The position numbers and the translations under genes are program-made. The notes under the pieces were generated by a model that was given only the letters and a program-made list of their open reading frames with translations, was not told where the DNA came from and did no database searches. 64,000 bases of DNA, from positions 1,736,001-1,800,000 of the forward strand of contig NZ_OZ240671.1 of the NCBI RefSeq assembly GCF_965198575.1. Reading direction: 5' to 3'. Each line of letters starts with the position of its first letter. Position 1 is the first letter of the stretch. Below are positions 52,853 through 61,724 of this stretch, one piece after another. The DNA comes from Lichenicola sp965198575. GTDB taxonomy: Bacteria > Pseudomonadota > Alphaproteobacteria > Acetobacterales > Acetobacteraceae.

Positions 52853-53905
52853 CTACCGGCCCCGCGCCTCCATCGGCACCTGCGGCGGCGGACGTAGCGG
52901 GTCCAGCGTGGCAGCCTGGCTCGGACGGGCCGCCTCGATCGCGCGCAGCTGGGCGACGTTGCGCAGATGCTCCGGCAGCGTTGCCGCGAAGGCGTGTCCG
53001 CCGCTGCCGGTGGCGACGAAATACAGCAGGTCACCCGTTGCCGGATGCGCCACCGCCTGCAGCGACGCGATCCCCGGAGCGCTGATCGGGCCGACCGGCA
53101 GGCCGGGGATGACGTAGGTGTTGTACGGGCTCGGCTGCACCAGGTCGGCACGGGTCAGCGGACGCGGCAGGCTGCCGAGGCCGCCACCCGCGCCATAGGC
53201 CACGGTCGGGTCCGACTGCAGCTTCATGCCCTGGCGGATGCGGTTGACGAAGACTTCCGCCACCTGCGCACGCTCGGACCCGACGCCGGTCTCGCGCTCG
53301 ACGATGCTGGCCAGGATCAGCAGCTGGCGGGGATCGGACAGCGGCAGCGACGGGTCGCGGCCGGCCCAGGTCTGCGCCAGGGCCGCCCGTAGCGCCGCGT
53401 GCATCCGCGCCAGCAACGCGGTCCGCGAAGTGCCGAGCTCGTAGGCATAGGTCTCCGGCAGGATCGACCCCTCCGGCGGCACGGCCAGGTCGCCGACCAG
53501 GGCGGGGGCGCGCTCGACCAGTCCGGCGATCTGCGCGGAGGTCAGGCCCTCGGGGATGGTCAGCTCGTGCTGCACCGGCTTGGCGTGACGCAGGATCTGC
53601 AGGATCGCGCCGATCGAGGCGTGCGCCGGGAACCTCAACTCGCCCGCATGCAGCGCGCCACCGGACGCAGTCAGGCGGGCCAGGATCATGAATACCAGCC
53701 GGTCGGAATCGCCCGGACGCAGCAGCTGGTCGCGTTGCAGCACGCTTGCCAGGACGGGCAGCCGGCTCCGCGGGACCACCAGGTCGGCCGTCTGCGGCAA
53801 CGGTCCCGGGCGATGCCAGAGCATCCGCAGAACCACCGCGCCGCCGGCACCCGCCAGCACCAGCAGCACGACGAGGATGGAGAGGAGGCGGACGAACAGG
53901 CGCAT
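52853..53905 (-). CDS. mltG: endolytic murein transglycosylase
   Basis: A 350-residue inner-membrane enzyme that cuts nascent glycan strands and sets their length. N-terminal membrane anchor (LLSILVVLLVLAGAGGAVVL), a LysM-like region (QHELTIPEGLTSAQIAGLVE), the catalytic Glu in LLILASIVERETG, and the YltG hallmarks SDPTVAYGAG and SPYNTYVIPGLPVGPISAPG. It ends the fab cluster, the usual fabF-mltG order, 39 bp after fabF. Confidence 0.94.
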   Translation of the reverse strand: MRLFVRLLSILVVLLVLAGAGGAVVLRMLWHRPGPLPQTADLVVPRSRLPVLASVLQRDQLLRPGDSDRLVFMILARLTASGGALHAGELRFPAHASIGAILQILRHAKPVQHELTIPEGLTSAQIAGLVERAPALVGDLAVPPEGSILPETYAYELGTSRTALLARMHAALRAALAQTWAGRDPSLPLSDPRQLLILASIVERETGVGSERAQVAEVFVNRIRQGMKLQSDPTVAYGAGGGLGSLPRPLTRADLVQPSPYNTYVIPGLPVGPISAPGIASLQAVAHPATGDLLYFVATGSGGHAFAATLPEHLRNVAQLRAIEAARPSQAATLDPLRPPPQVPMEARGR

Positions 53906-53944
53906 CAGTAAGTCGAACCGCCGGCGACGATCAGGCGGCCAGCC

Positions 53945-55255
53945 TCAGACGCCACGCATCAGCAGGCTGGCGTTGGTGCCGCCGAAGCCGAAGCTGTTCG
54001 ACAGTGCCACGTTGATCGGCCGGCGCTGGGCCTCGTGCGCCACCCGGTCGATGACCGACTCCCGGCTCGGATTGTCGAGGTTCAGGGTCGGCGGCGCCAC
54101 GTTGTCGCGGATCGCCAGCAGCGAGAAGATCGCCTCGACCGCTCCGGCCGCTCCGAGCAGATGACCGATCGCGGACTTGGTGGAGGACATCGCCAGGCCG
54201 CGGGCGCTGTCGCCGAACAGCCGCTCGACCGCATCGAGCTCGAGATCGTCCGCCATCGTCGAGGTGCCGTGTGCGTTGACGTACTGGATGTCGGCGGGGG
54301 TGAGCCCGGCGCTCTTCAGCGTCTTGACCATCGCCCGGAACGCGCCGGCATGACCCTCGGCGGGTGCGGTGATGTGATGCGCGTCGCCCGACAGGCCGTA
54401 TCCGATGATCTCGCCGTAGATCTTCGCGCCACGCTTGCGGGCATGCTCGTACTCCTCGAGCACGACGATGCCGGCGCCCTCGCCCATGACGAAGCCGTCG
54501 CGATCGCGGTCCCACGGCCGCGACGCGCGGGCCGGCGTGTCGTTGAAGCCGGTCGAGAGCGCACGCGAGGCGCAGAAGCCGGCGATGCCCAAAGCACAGA
54601 CGGCCGCCTCGGCACCGCCCGCCACCATCACGTCGGCGTCGTCCAGCATGATCAGCCGGGCGGCATCGCCGATGGCATGCACGCCGGTCGCGCAAGCGGT
54701 GACCGCGGAATGGTTCGGGCCCTTGAAGCCGTAACGGATCGAGACGTGGCCGGAAATCAGGTTGATCAGCGCGGACGGGATGAAGAACGGCGACAGACGA
54801 CGCGCCTTGCCCTCATGCACCTGCACCGACGCATCGTAGATCGATTGCAGCCCGCCGATCCCGGAGCCGATCATGACGCCGGTGGCCTCACGGTCGGCTT
54901 CGGTCTGCGGCACCCAGCCGCTATCCTCGATCGCCTCGATCGCGGCGACCAGTCCGAGATGGATGAACCGGTCCATCTTCTTCTGGTCCTTGTGCGGGAT
55001 CCACTCGTCGAGAGTGAGGCCGCCGGTCTCTTTCGGACCCTCGGGCACCTGGCCGCCGACCTGGGCGGGAAGGTCGGACGGATCGAACGCGGTGATCCGG
55101 ACGATGCCGGACTGCCCCTCGATCAGCCGTGTCCAGACGTGCTCGACGCCGATCCCGAGTGGGCTTGCGATGCCCATCCCGGTGACGACGACACGTCGGC
55201 GCGCCGCAGGTGCAGGACCGGGCGCACCGGTCGGGGTGTGGCTGTCAGTCGCCAT
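53945..55255 (-). CDS. fabF: beta-ketoacyl-ACP synthase II
   Basis: Condenses malonyl-ACP with acyl-ACP in fatty acid elongation. The 436-residue thiolase-fold enzyme has the nucleophile in VTACATGVHAIG, the two histidines in VNAHGTSTMADD and STKSAIGHLLGAAG, and the closing NSFGFGGTNASL. A Pro/Ala-rich N-terminal tail of about 20 residues precedes RRVVVTGMGIASPLG. It lies 44 bp after acpP in the classical order. Confidence 0.96.
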   Translation of the reverse strand: MATDSHTPTGAPGPAPAARRRVVVTGMGIASPLGIGVEHVWTRLIEGQSGIVRITAFDPSDLPAQVGGQVPEGPKETGGLTLDEWIPHKDQKKMDRFIHLGLVAAIEAIEDSGWVPQTEADREATGVMIGSGIGGLQSIYDASVQVHEGKARRLSPFFIPSALINLISGHVSIRYGFKGPNHSAVTACATGVHAIGDAARLIMLDDADVMVAGGAEAAVCALGIAGFCASRALSTGFNDTPARASRPWDRDRDGFVMGEGAGIVVLEEYEHARKRGAKIYGEIIGYGLSGDAHHITAPAEGHAGAFRAMVKTLKSAGLTPADIQYVNAHGTSTMADDLELDAVERLFGDSARGLAMSSTKSAIGHLLGAAGAVEAIFSLLAIRDNVAPPTLNLDNPSRESVIDRVAHEAQRRPINVALSNSFGFGGTNASLLMRGV

Positions 55256-55299
55256 GTATCCGGATCCCAGTGACTAGCACACCGCCGCGCGGAAAGGCC

Positions 55300-55539
55300 T
55301 CAGGCGGCCTTCTGCTTCTCGATGTAGTCGATCGCGTCCTTGACGGTGCTGATCTTCTCGGCCGCATCCTCGGGGATCTCGACGCCGAAGGCTTCCTCGA
55401 AAGCCATCACCAGCTCGACCGTGTCCAGGCTGTCGGCGCCCAGGTCGTCGATGAACGAAGCCTCGGGAGTCACCTTGCTCTCCTCGACGCCGAGGTGCTC
55501 GACCACGATCTTCTTAACCTTGTCGGCGATTTCGCTCAT
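55300..55539 (-). CDS. acpP: acyl carrier protein
   Basis: A 79-residue acidic four-helix carrier with the phosphopantetheine serine in DDLGADSLDTVELVMAFEE. Holds growing acyl chains for the Fab enzymes and may feed the RpfF-type DSF synthase in the same window. Its own 219-bp upstream gap (55540-55758) contains a stem CCCGCT/AGCGGG (55666-55688) and no gene; a separate strong promoter is expected but none stands out. Confidence 0.98.
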   Translation of the reverse strand: MSEIADKVKKIVVEHLGVEESKVTPEASFIDDLGADSLDTVELVMAFEEAFGVEIPEDAAEKISTVKDAIDYIEKQKAA

Positions 55540-55758
55540 CTGCTTCTGCTTCCTGTCTGCCCCTGGTGATACGGGCGGTTCGAACGCGTTCTAAACTCTC
55601 TTTGCCACCCGGCCCCGCCACCGACGCCCAACGCCATGTTAGGGCGACCGTTGCGAGTGCGACACCCCGCTCCGGACGAAGCAGCGGGCGATTAGCATGG
55701 TTCCCTCCCGGCCGCCAAGGCGGGGACGGCACAGGGTCATGCCGCAGGGTGTCCGGCG

Positions 55759-56511
55759 TCAAATCATTGCCATGCCGCCATTGACGTGCAGGGTGGCGCC
55801 GGTCACCCACGCCGCTTCCGCCGACGCCAGATAGACCACCGCGGCGGCGATGTCCTCGGGCGTGCCCATGCGGCCGAGCGGGATGGCGGCGTTGAGCTTG
55901 GCCCGCTGCTCGTCGCCCAGCACGTCGGTCATCGCCGTGGCGACGAAGCCGGGCGCCACCACGTTCACGGTGATGCCGCGCGAGCCGACTTCCTGCGCCA
56001 GCGACTTGCTCATCGCGATCAGCCCGGCCTTGGCGGCGGCGTAGTTCGCCTGGCCGGCATTGCCGGTGCTGCCGACGATGCTGCCGATCGAGATGATGCG
56101 GCCGGCACGGCGCCTGACCATGCCCTTGAGAGCCGCCCGTGCGAGACGGAAGGGGGCGGCGAGATCGACCTCCAGCACGGCGCTCCAGTCGGCGTCCTTG
56201 AGGCGCAGCGCCAGCATGTCGCGGGTCAGGCCGGCATTGTTCACCAGGATGGCGAGCGGCGATCCGAGGGCTGCCTCCGCAGCGGCGACCAGCGCGTCCG
56301 GTGCTGCGGGGTCGCTGAGATCGGCCGGGCACACATGCGCGCGTCCGGGCGAGATCCCGTCGAGTTCGGCCGCCAGTGTGTCGAGCGCGTCACGCCTGGT
56401 GCCGGACAATGCGACGCTGGCGCCCTGGGCGTGCAGTGCGCGTGCGATGGCAGCACCGATTCCGCCTGACGCGCCGGTGACCAGGGCCGTCTGGCCGTCG
56501 AGCCTGAACAT
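55759..56511 (-). CDS. fabG: 3-oxoacyl-ACP reductase
   Basis: NADPH-dependent reduction of 3-oxoacyl-ACP. The 250-residue SDR has TGASGGIGAAIAR, NNAGLTRDML, the catalytic YxxxK in NYAAAKAGLI and the C-terminal GATLHVNGGMAMI, all diagnostic for FabG. It follows fabD by 33 bp and is separated from acpP by 219 bp. Confidence 0.95.
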   Translation of the reverse strand: MFRLDGQTALVTGASGGIGAAIARALHAQGASVALSGTRRDALDTLAAELDGISPGRAHVCPADLSDPAAPDALVAAAEAALGSPLAILVNNAGLTRDMLALRLKDADWSAVLEVDLAAPFRLARAALKGMVRRRAGRIISIGSIVGSTGNAGQANYAAAKAGLIAMSKSLAQEVGSRGITVNVVAPGFVATAMTDVLGDEQRAKLNAAIPLGRMGTPEDIAAAVVYLASAEAAWVTGATLHVNGGMAMI

Positions 56512-56544
56512 GGATCTGTCCTGTGTCGGTTTCGGGAATATGGC

Positions 56545-57519
56545 TCAGAGCGACTTGAGCAGCGCCTCGATCTCGTCCGGCGTGCCGGCCGAGCGGATGG
56601 TGGCGTCGGGCGCGATGCGCTTGACCAGGCCCGACAGCACCTTGCCGGCGCCGAGCTCGATGAAGCTGTCGATGCCGATCGCGGTCATCGCCATGACGCT
56701 CTCGCGCCAGCGCACGGTGCCGGTCACCTGGGCCACCAGCAGCTCGCGGATGCGGTCCGGCGCGGTCACCTTGGCAGCCGTGACGTTGGCGATCAGCGGC
56801 ACCGCGGGGGCAGCGATCGCGGCCTCGCCGAGCGCCTCGTGCATGGTGTCCGCGGCCGGCTGCATCAGCGAGCAGTGGAACGGCGCCGAGACCGGCAACG
56901 GCATCGCCCGCTTCACGCCGCGCGCCTTGGCGATGTCGATGGCGCGCGCGACTGCTCCCGCCGCGCCGGAAATCACCACCTGGCCGCCGCCATTGTCGTT
57001 GGCGACCTCGATCACCTCGCGCCGGGGCTTCTCACCGGCCTCGACCGGGACCTCGGCAGCGGCGTCGCAGATCCCCTGCGCCTGCTCGAGCTCGACGCCG
57101 AGCAGCGCCGCCATGCCGCCCTCGCCCGCCGGCACCGCCTTCTGCATGGCGTTGCCGCGAACCCGCAGCAGCCGGGCGCTGTCGACGATGTTCAGGCTGC
57201 CGGCAGCCGCCAGCGCGGAATATTCACCGAGCGAGTGTCCGGCCACCAGCGTCGCGCGATCCGCCAGCCGCAGCCCGCCCTCCTGCTCCAGCACCCGAAG
57301 CACCGCCATGGACATCGCCATCAGCGCCGGCTGGGCGTTCTGGGTGAGGGTGAGCTCCTCGATCGGGCCGGAGAACATCAGCTTGGACAGCTTCTCGCCG
57401 AGTGCGTCATCGACCTCCTGGAACACCTCGCGCGCGGCGGCGAAGGCGGCGGCCAGGTCGCGGCCCATGCCGGCGAACTGGCTTCCCTGGCCGGGGAAGA
57501 TGAAGGCGTGCACAGGCAT
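56545..57519 (-). CDS. fabD: malonyl-CoA:ACP transacylase
   Basis: Loads malonyl units onto ACP. The 324-residue acyltransferase has FIFPGQGSQFAGMG, the Ser nucleophile in VAGHSLGEYSALAA, the Arg in LLRVRGNAMQ, and the His in PVSAPFHCSLMQ. First gene of the fabD-fabG-acpP-fabF-mltG set. Confidence 0.96.
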   Translation of the reverse strand: MPVHAFIFPGQGSQFAGMGRDLAAAFAAAREVFQEVDDALGEKLSKLMFSGPIEELTLTQNAQPALMAMSMAVLRVLEQEGGLRLADRATLVAGHSLGEYSALAAAGSLNIVDSARLLRVRGNAMQKAVPAGEGGMAALLGVELEQAQGICDAAAEVPVEAGEKPRREVIEVANDNGGGQVVISGAAGAVARAIDIAKARGVKRAMPLPVSAPFHCSLMQPAADTMHEALGEAAIAAPAVPLIANVTAAKVTAPDRIRELLVAQVTGTVRWRESVMAMTAIGIDSFIELGAGKVLSGLVKRIAPDATIRSAGTPDEIEALLKSL

Positions 57520-57611
57520 CAGGAGGCATTCCGGCTGTTGACGGGTGCTGGGCAGCGAGCCGCTCCGGCACCGGCTCCCGGCGCGACAGGCGCCCGGGGG
57601 TGTGGCGCGTG

Positions 57612-57640
57612 AGTTGAGGGACGAGGTTACCGGATGTCAA
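57612..57640 (-). promoter_or_regulatory. candidate promoter of the fab cluster
   Basis: On the minus strand a consensus -35 TTGACA (57640-57635) is followed after 17 bases by TCAACT, a weak -10. It lies 92 bases before the fabD start in a 145-bp gap after the Nramp gene. The -35 match is good, the -10 poor. Confidence 0.35.
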
Positions 57641-57664
57641 TCTTGAGCGCGTGATGGCCTCGCG

Positions 57665-58984
57665 TCAGGCCCCCATGGTCGCGAACATGCCGACCGCCGC
57701 CACCGCCATCACAGCCGTGGCGATCCAGCCGACGCTGCGTAGGACCCGCGGCAACACGAACGCGCCCATGATGTCGGCACGCGCGGACACGTGCATCATC
57801 AGCGCCATGATCGGCACCGCCGCCACCCCGTTGATCACCGCACTCCAGAACAGCGCCTTCACCGGGTCGATCCGGATCAGGTTCATCGCGCACCCGACCA
57901 CGATCGAGATGCACAGCACCGCGTAGAACGCCCGCGCGCGGCCCGGACGGCGGCCCAGCCCCACCGTCCAGTGCAGGCTTTCGCCGATCGCATACGCCGT
58001 GGATCCGGCCAGCACCGGCACCGCCAGCAGCCCGGTGCCGATGATGCCGAGCGCGAACAGCTCGAACGCGAAACGGCCGGCGATCGGCTGCAGCGCCAGC
58101 GCGGCCTGCGACGAGGTCTGGATGTTGGTGATGCCGTGCGAATGCAGAGTGGCGGCGGCCGTGGTCATGATGAACAGTGCGACGATGTTCGACAGACCCA
58201 TGCCGATCCAGGTGTCGATGCGGATGCGCCGGAACTCGTTCGGCGCACTGGCCGGATCGTCGCGCAGCGGCCGCGCGGCGGGTCGTTCCTCGATATCGTC
58301 GACCTCCTCCTCCGCCTGCCAGAAAAACAGGTAGGGGCTGATGGTGGTGCCGAGCACCGCCACGACGACGGTCAGGTATCCGGCATCGAGGCTGATATGC
58401 GGCGCCACGATGCGGGTCAGCATGAGGCCCCACGGCACATGCACCACCAGCGCCACGGCCACGTAGCTGAACAGCGACAAGGCCAGCCATTTCAGCACCG
58501 ACACGTAGCGCGAGTAGCGGACGAACACCTCGAGCAGCATGGTCAGCAGCCCGAACCCCAGCACGTAGAGGAACAGCGGACCGCCGGCGACCAGGTTCAG
58601 TGCCGCCGCCATCGCTCCGAGATCGGCGCCGAGATTGATGACGTTGGCGACCACCAGGCCGGCCAGTACCAGCGTCACCAGCCAGGTCGGATAATGGTGC
58701 AGCAGGTTGCCGGCGATGCCGCGCCCGGTGACGCGGCCGATGCGGGCACTGACCTCCTGGATCGCGCACATCAGCGGCCAGCTGAACAGCAGCGTCCAGC
58801 CGAGGTCGTAGCCGAGTTGCGCGCCCGCCTGGGAATAGGTGGCGATGCCGCTGGGGTCGTCGTCGGAAGCGCCGGTGATCAGGCCCGGTCCCATGATCTG
58901 CAGCAGCTTCGGCCGCTCGGGCTGCTTCACCCCGCCAGGGTCGGGCGGCAGGCTGTGCCCCGGGGCGGCTGGCATAACGGCCAT
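57665..58984 (-). CDS. Nramp family transporter with atypical metal-site motifs
   Basis: About 439 residues and eleven transmembrane helices. The helix-1 motif reads SDDDPSGIATYSQAGAQLGY where canonical MntH has DPGN, so the metal-binding Asn is replaced by Gly; the helix-6 Met-Pro-His block reads TTISPYLFFWQAEEE. The fold markers (GADLGAMAAALNL, FALGIIGTGLLAVPVLAGS) are kept. Such members form divergent clades that may move ions other than Mn, for instance Mg or other substrates. ATG 58984 is chosen; a TTG at 59029 and an ATG nine bases downstream are alternatives. Confidence 0.85.
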   Translation of the reverse strand: MAVMPAAPGHSLPPDPGGVKQPERPKLLQIMGPGLITGASDDDPSGIATYSQAGAQLGYDLGWTLLFSWPLMCAIQEVSARIGRVTGRGIAGNLLHHYPTWLVTLVLAGLVVANVINLGADLGAMAAALNLVAGGPLFLYVLGFGLLTMLLEVFVRYSRYVSVLKWLALSLFSYVAVALVVHVPWGLMLTRIVAPHISLDAGYLTVVVAVLGTTISPYLFFWQAEEEVDDIEERPAARPLRDDPASAPNEFRRIRIDTWIGMGLSNIVALFIMTTAAATLHSHGITNIQTSSQAALALQPIAGRFAFELFALGIIGTGLLAVPVLAGSTAYAIGESLHWTVGLGRRPGRARAFYAVLCISIVVGCAMNLIRIDPVKALFWSAVINGVAAVPIMALMMHVSARADIMGAFVLPRVLRSVGWIATAVMAVAAVGMFATMGA

Positions 58985-59064
58985 TGCGGAACGTTCCAGC
59001 GTCTGTTGATCGACCGCTTCTACACGCAATCGCGCCAGGTTACGCGCCCGCCGGACCGCTTCCG

Positions 59065-60300
59065 CTACGCGGTCTCCCCGGCGAGGATCCCGCCACGCTC
59101 GGCCGGGCCGGGGCGGGAGGGAAAGCCGATCGTCCAGGTGGTGCCGCCGGCGGCGGTCATGACGGCGGTTCCATGCACCTGCTGCACCAGCCGCCGGACC
59201 AGGCCGACGCCATGCCGCTTGTTGCCGGGCTGCTCGACGAAGCCGGCGCCGTTATCCTGCACCATCAGCACGGCCTCGGCGCCCTCGCCCTGCTGCAGGG
59301 TCACGGTGATGGTGCCCGTATCGTTGAACAGGCCGTGCTCGTAGCTGTTCGACACCAGCTCGGCCACGACCATCCCGAGTGCGGTGACCGTATCGAGATC
59401 GACCAGCAGGCTCGCGGCCCTGCAAACCAGGCTGACCTCGCTGTTATGGTCGATCTGCAGCTCGGGAAGGCTCTCGCACAGCGCCGTCAGATAGGCACCG
59501 AGATCGACCGACCGATCCATGCCGGACCCGAGCAGCTGCTCGTACACCTCGGCCAGGGTCGTGACGCGACGGGTGATCGCGGCGACCGAGGCCCGCTCGT
59601 GCCGGTAACTCTCGAGCTTCGTATGGCTCTCGAGCATCACCTGGACGAGCTGCAGGTTGTTGCGCACACGATGTTTCAGCTCCTCGGCGAGCATCGTCCG
59701 CTCCTGCAGCAGGCGGTCCTTCTCGGACACCAGGATTTCCATCTGCTCGATGGTCTGCTGCAACGTCTCGTTGCGCTCCACGGTCGCCACCGCCTCGGCC
59801 AGCACATTGGCAAAGCCGGTCAGGAAGTTCACGTCATGCTGGTCGTAGGTATGCTGTTCCGTGCTGTCGATCTCGAGCACGCCGTACGGCGGACCATCCA
59901 TGCCCTTGATGATCACGTCCAGTGTCGAGACGATGCCATGGTCACCGTAGAAGGCAGGCAGCACGACGTCCCGGGCCTCGGCAAGGTTCTGCAGGATGAC
60001 CGGCTGGCCGGTCACGTAGGCGCGGCCCTGCGGCGAGGTCTCGTTGGCTTCCGACACCACCAGCCCGACGACCCCGGGCTTCCAGCCATAGCCAGCCTCG
60101 ATCAGAAGATCGTTCTCCGTCACCCGGTACCTGCATATCTTGCAGAACGGAACCCCCAGCCCGGCGGCGCACACGCGGGCTGCCTCGGTGAGAATGTTGA
60201 GCAGGATTGGTTCGCGAAAAGCATAGCTACCGAACGCAGCAAGCGCGGCCTGTTGTCTCAATAAGCGAACAACATCCAGATCCTTGCTGTTATCGGACAT
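59065..60300 (-). CDS. GAF-domain HisKA_2/HWE-type sensor histidine kinase
   Basis: A 411-residue soluble kinase. Residues about 25-175 are a GAF domain (CRYRVTENDLLIEAGYGWKP, VLEIDSTEQHTYDQHDVNFL), then a short coiled coil, a HisKA_2 dimerisation motif with His210 (AEELKHRVRNNLQLVQVML), and an ATPase domain (VVAELVSNSYEHG, DNGAGF, HGVGLVRRLVQQVHG). The GAF likely senses a small molecule, redox or light state, in the cytoplasm. Divergent from the single-domain response regulator at 60422, its probable partner. Confidence 0.9.
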   Translation of the reverse strand: MSDNSKDLDVVRLLRQQAALAAFGSYAFREPILLNILTEAARVCAAGLGVPFCKICRYRVTENDLLIEAGYGWKPGVVGLVVSEANETSPQGRAYVTGQPVILQNLAEARDVVLPAFYGDHGIVSTLDVIIKGMDGPPYGVLEIDSTEQHTYDQHDVNFLTGFANVLAEAVATVERNETLQQTIEQMEILVSEKDRLLQERTMLAEELKHRVRNNLQLVQVMLESHTKLESYRHERASVAAITRRVTTLAEVYEQLLGSGMDRSVDLGAYLTALCESLPELQIDHNSEVSLVCRAASLLVDLDTVTALGMVVAELVSNSYEHGLFNDTGTITVTLQQGEGAEAVLMVQDNGAGFVEQPGNKRHGVGLVRRLVQQVHGTAVMTAAGGTTWTIGFPSRPGPAERGGILAGETA

Positions 60301-60340
60301 GCAGACCTTCTCGATTATCTTGTTGCGGAGCGAGTGGGTT

Positions 60341-60370
60341 TTGAATAGGTTTCGGTAGTGTTATTATATT
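60341..60370 (+). promoter_or_regulatory. candidate promoter of the response regulator gene
   Basis: TTGAAT, 18 bases, TATATT in a conspicuously AT-rich part of the 121-bp divergent gap between kinase and response regulator. It would start transcription about 45 bases before the response regulator ATG. Confidence 0.4.
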
Positions 60371-60421
60371 TAAGTGGCGCGGCGGTGCAAGTATGGTGCT
60401 GCGGATTTTCGGGGCCAGCCC

Positions 60422-60802
60422 ATGCTGAAAGTTCTTGTCGTCGAAGATGATCTCATGATCGCCGATGCCTTGGAAGAGATCCTCGTCGATGCAGGCTATG
60501 AAGTTTGCGGCATCGCCAGCACGGTCGACGAAGCGGTCAGGCTCGGTAAAAGCCAGAGGCCCGACCTCGGCGTGATCGATTTCCGGCTCGCCGGCGGCGG
60601 ATACGGGACGGAAGTCACAGCCGAACTCCGCAAGCTTGGACAATTCGGTGTATTATACGCGACCGGCAACCCCGATCATCCGATGCTGATCAGGTCTAAA
60701 GGCGACGGCTGCATCGCCAAACCCTATTCAAGCCGCTCGATCATATCCGCACTCCGGAAGGTCTGGCAGAAAATGGACGACCGGACGACCACCGCCAAAT
60801 AG
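60422..60802 (+). CDS. single-domain response regulator
   Basis: A 126-residue CheY-like receiver: acidic pocket VVEDD, phospho-acceptor Asp53 (GVIDFRLAGGGYGTEV), switch residue region LYATGNPD and the conserved Lys in CIAKPYSSRSI. No output domain, so it acts through protein contacts, as in other single-domain regulators paired with HWE/HisKA_2 kinases. ATG 60422 starts exactly at the receiver; the open frame goes back to 60374. Convergent with the methyltransferase gene. Confidence 0.88.
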   Translation: MLKVLVVEDDLMIADALEEILVDAGYEVCGIASTVDEAVRLGKSQRPDLGVIDFRLAGGGYGTEVTAELRKLGQFGVLYATGNPDHPMLIRSKGDGCIAKPYSSRSIISALRKVWQKMDDRTTTAK

Positions 60803-60815
60803 TCCGGCCCGGCAC

Positions 60816-61694
60816 TCAGCCCGGCTTCTGCAGCACCAGCAGCACCTGCGGCAACCGCACCGGGTTGTCGAGGAAGTCGATAAGCCTGAACAGGTGGCCC
60901 CATTTCTTGAGCACATAGCCGCGCGGGATCACCGCCTCGCCGTAATGCGCCTGCGGATGCGGCGGCGTGGTGGACGCCGCATGCAGGAAATGGCCGGCCT
61001 CGTAACGGGAATTCTCGAGCGGCTCGTCGATGAAGCTGTCGGCGCAGGCCTCGTACCAGGGATGCTCGAGGCGGATCCCGGATGCCCGCCTGAGCCGCAT
61101 TTCCGCACAGAAGCCGATGAAGCGGCGACTCTGCGTGGTGATCAACAATAACCCGCCAGGCTTCAACAGGCGCTGGAATTCCTCGATCCAGCGCAGCGAC
61201 AGAAACTCGTCGAGATGGCTGAACACCGACCAGGAAATCACATAATCCAGGCTCTCGGGTGCCAGGATCATCGGCGGTGTCAGCTGGCAGGAGAGGAAAT
61301 TGACGCTGGCGTTGCAGCGCCTGGCCTCCATCAGGAAACGCGAGGTGCTGTCGGCGCCGAAGAGGTTCGCGGGCTCGATGTCCTTCATGAACAGGCGCAG
61401 CATCCGGCCCCAGCCGCAGCCGAAATCCAGCATCGTTCGGTGTGCCGCAATCGGTCGCCCGGCATAGGCGCAATACGACTTGATCTCGCGGAAGAACACG
61501 TGCGCCTCGTGCAGCGACACCTCGCCGGCATGGCCGTGGATCTCGCGCTGCAACTCCTCCGGCGGGAAGCCCGGCATCGGCACGCCCTCGATATCGGGCA
61601 CCCGCAGCGAGCTCACCAGGATGTCGAGCCAGTTTTCGTCGCTACGATCGCGGAACGTCTTGAACAGCGCCTCGGCGCCGGGTGAATGATACAT
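60816..61694 (-). CDS. class I SAM-dependent methyltransferase
   Basis: A 292-residue protein with a methyltransferase domain from about residue 85: MLDFGCGWGRMLRLF (motif I), NLFGADSTSRFLMEA, SLDYVISWSVFSHL and RLLKPGGLLLITTQ. N-terminal 80 residues are helical; the C-terminus (GYVLKKWGHLFRLIDFLDNP) resembles the sugar- or lipid-modifying group found near polysaccharide genes. Substrate unknown. Last gene of a minus-strand unit with a YdcF-like protein and a second methyltransferase. Confidence 0.88.
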   Translation of the reverse strand: MYHSPGAEALFKTFRDRSDENWLDILVSSLRVPDIEGVPMPGFPPEELQREIHGHAGEVSLHEAHVFFREIKSYCAYAGRPIAAHRTMLDFGCGWGRMLRLFMKDIEPANLFGADSTSRFLMEARRCNASVNFLSCQLTPPMILAPESLDYVISWSVFSHLDEFLSLRWIEEFQRLLKPGGLLLITTQSRRFIGFCAEMRLRRASGIRLEHPWYEACADSFIDEPLENSRYEAGHFLHAASTTPPHPQAHYGEAVIPRGYVLKKWGHLFRLIDFLDNPVRLPQVLLVLQKPG

Positions 61695-61724
61695 GGCACC
61701 GCGCTGGTTCGGATCCCGCCCAAG

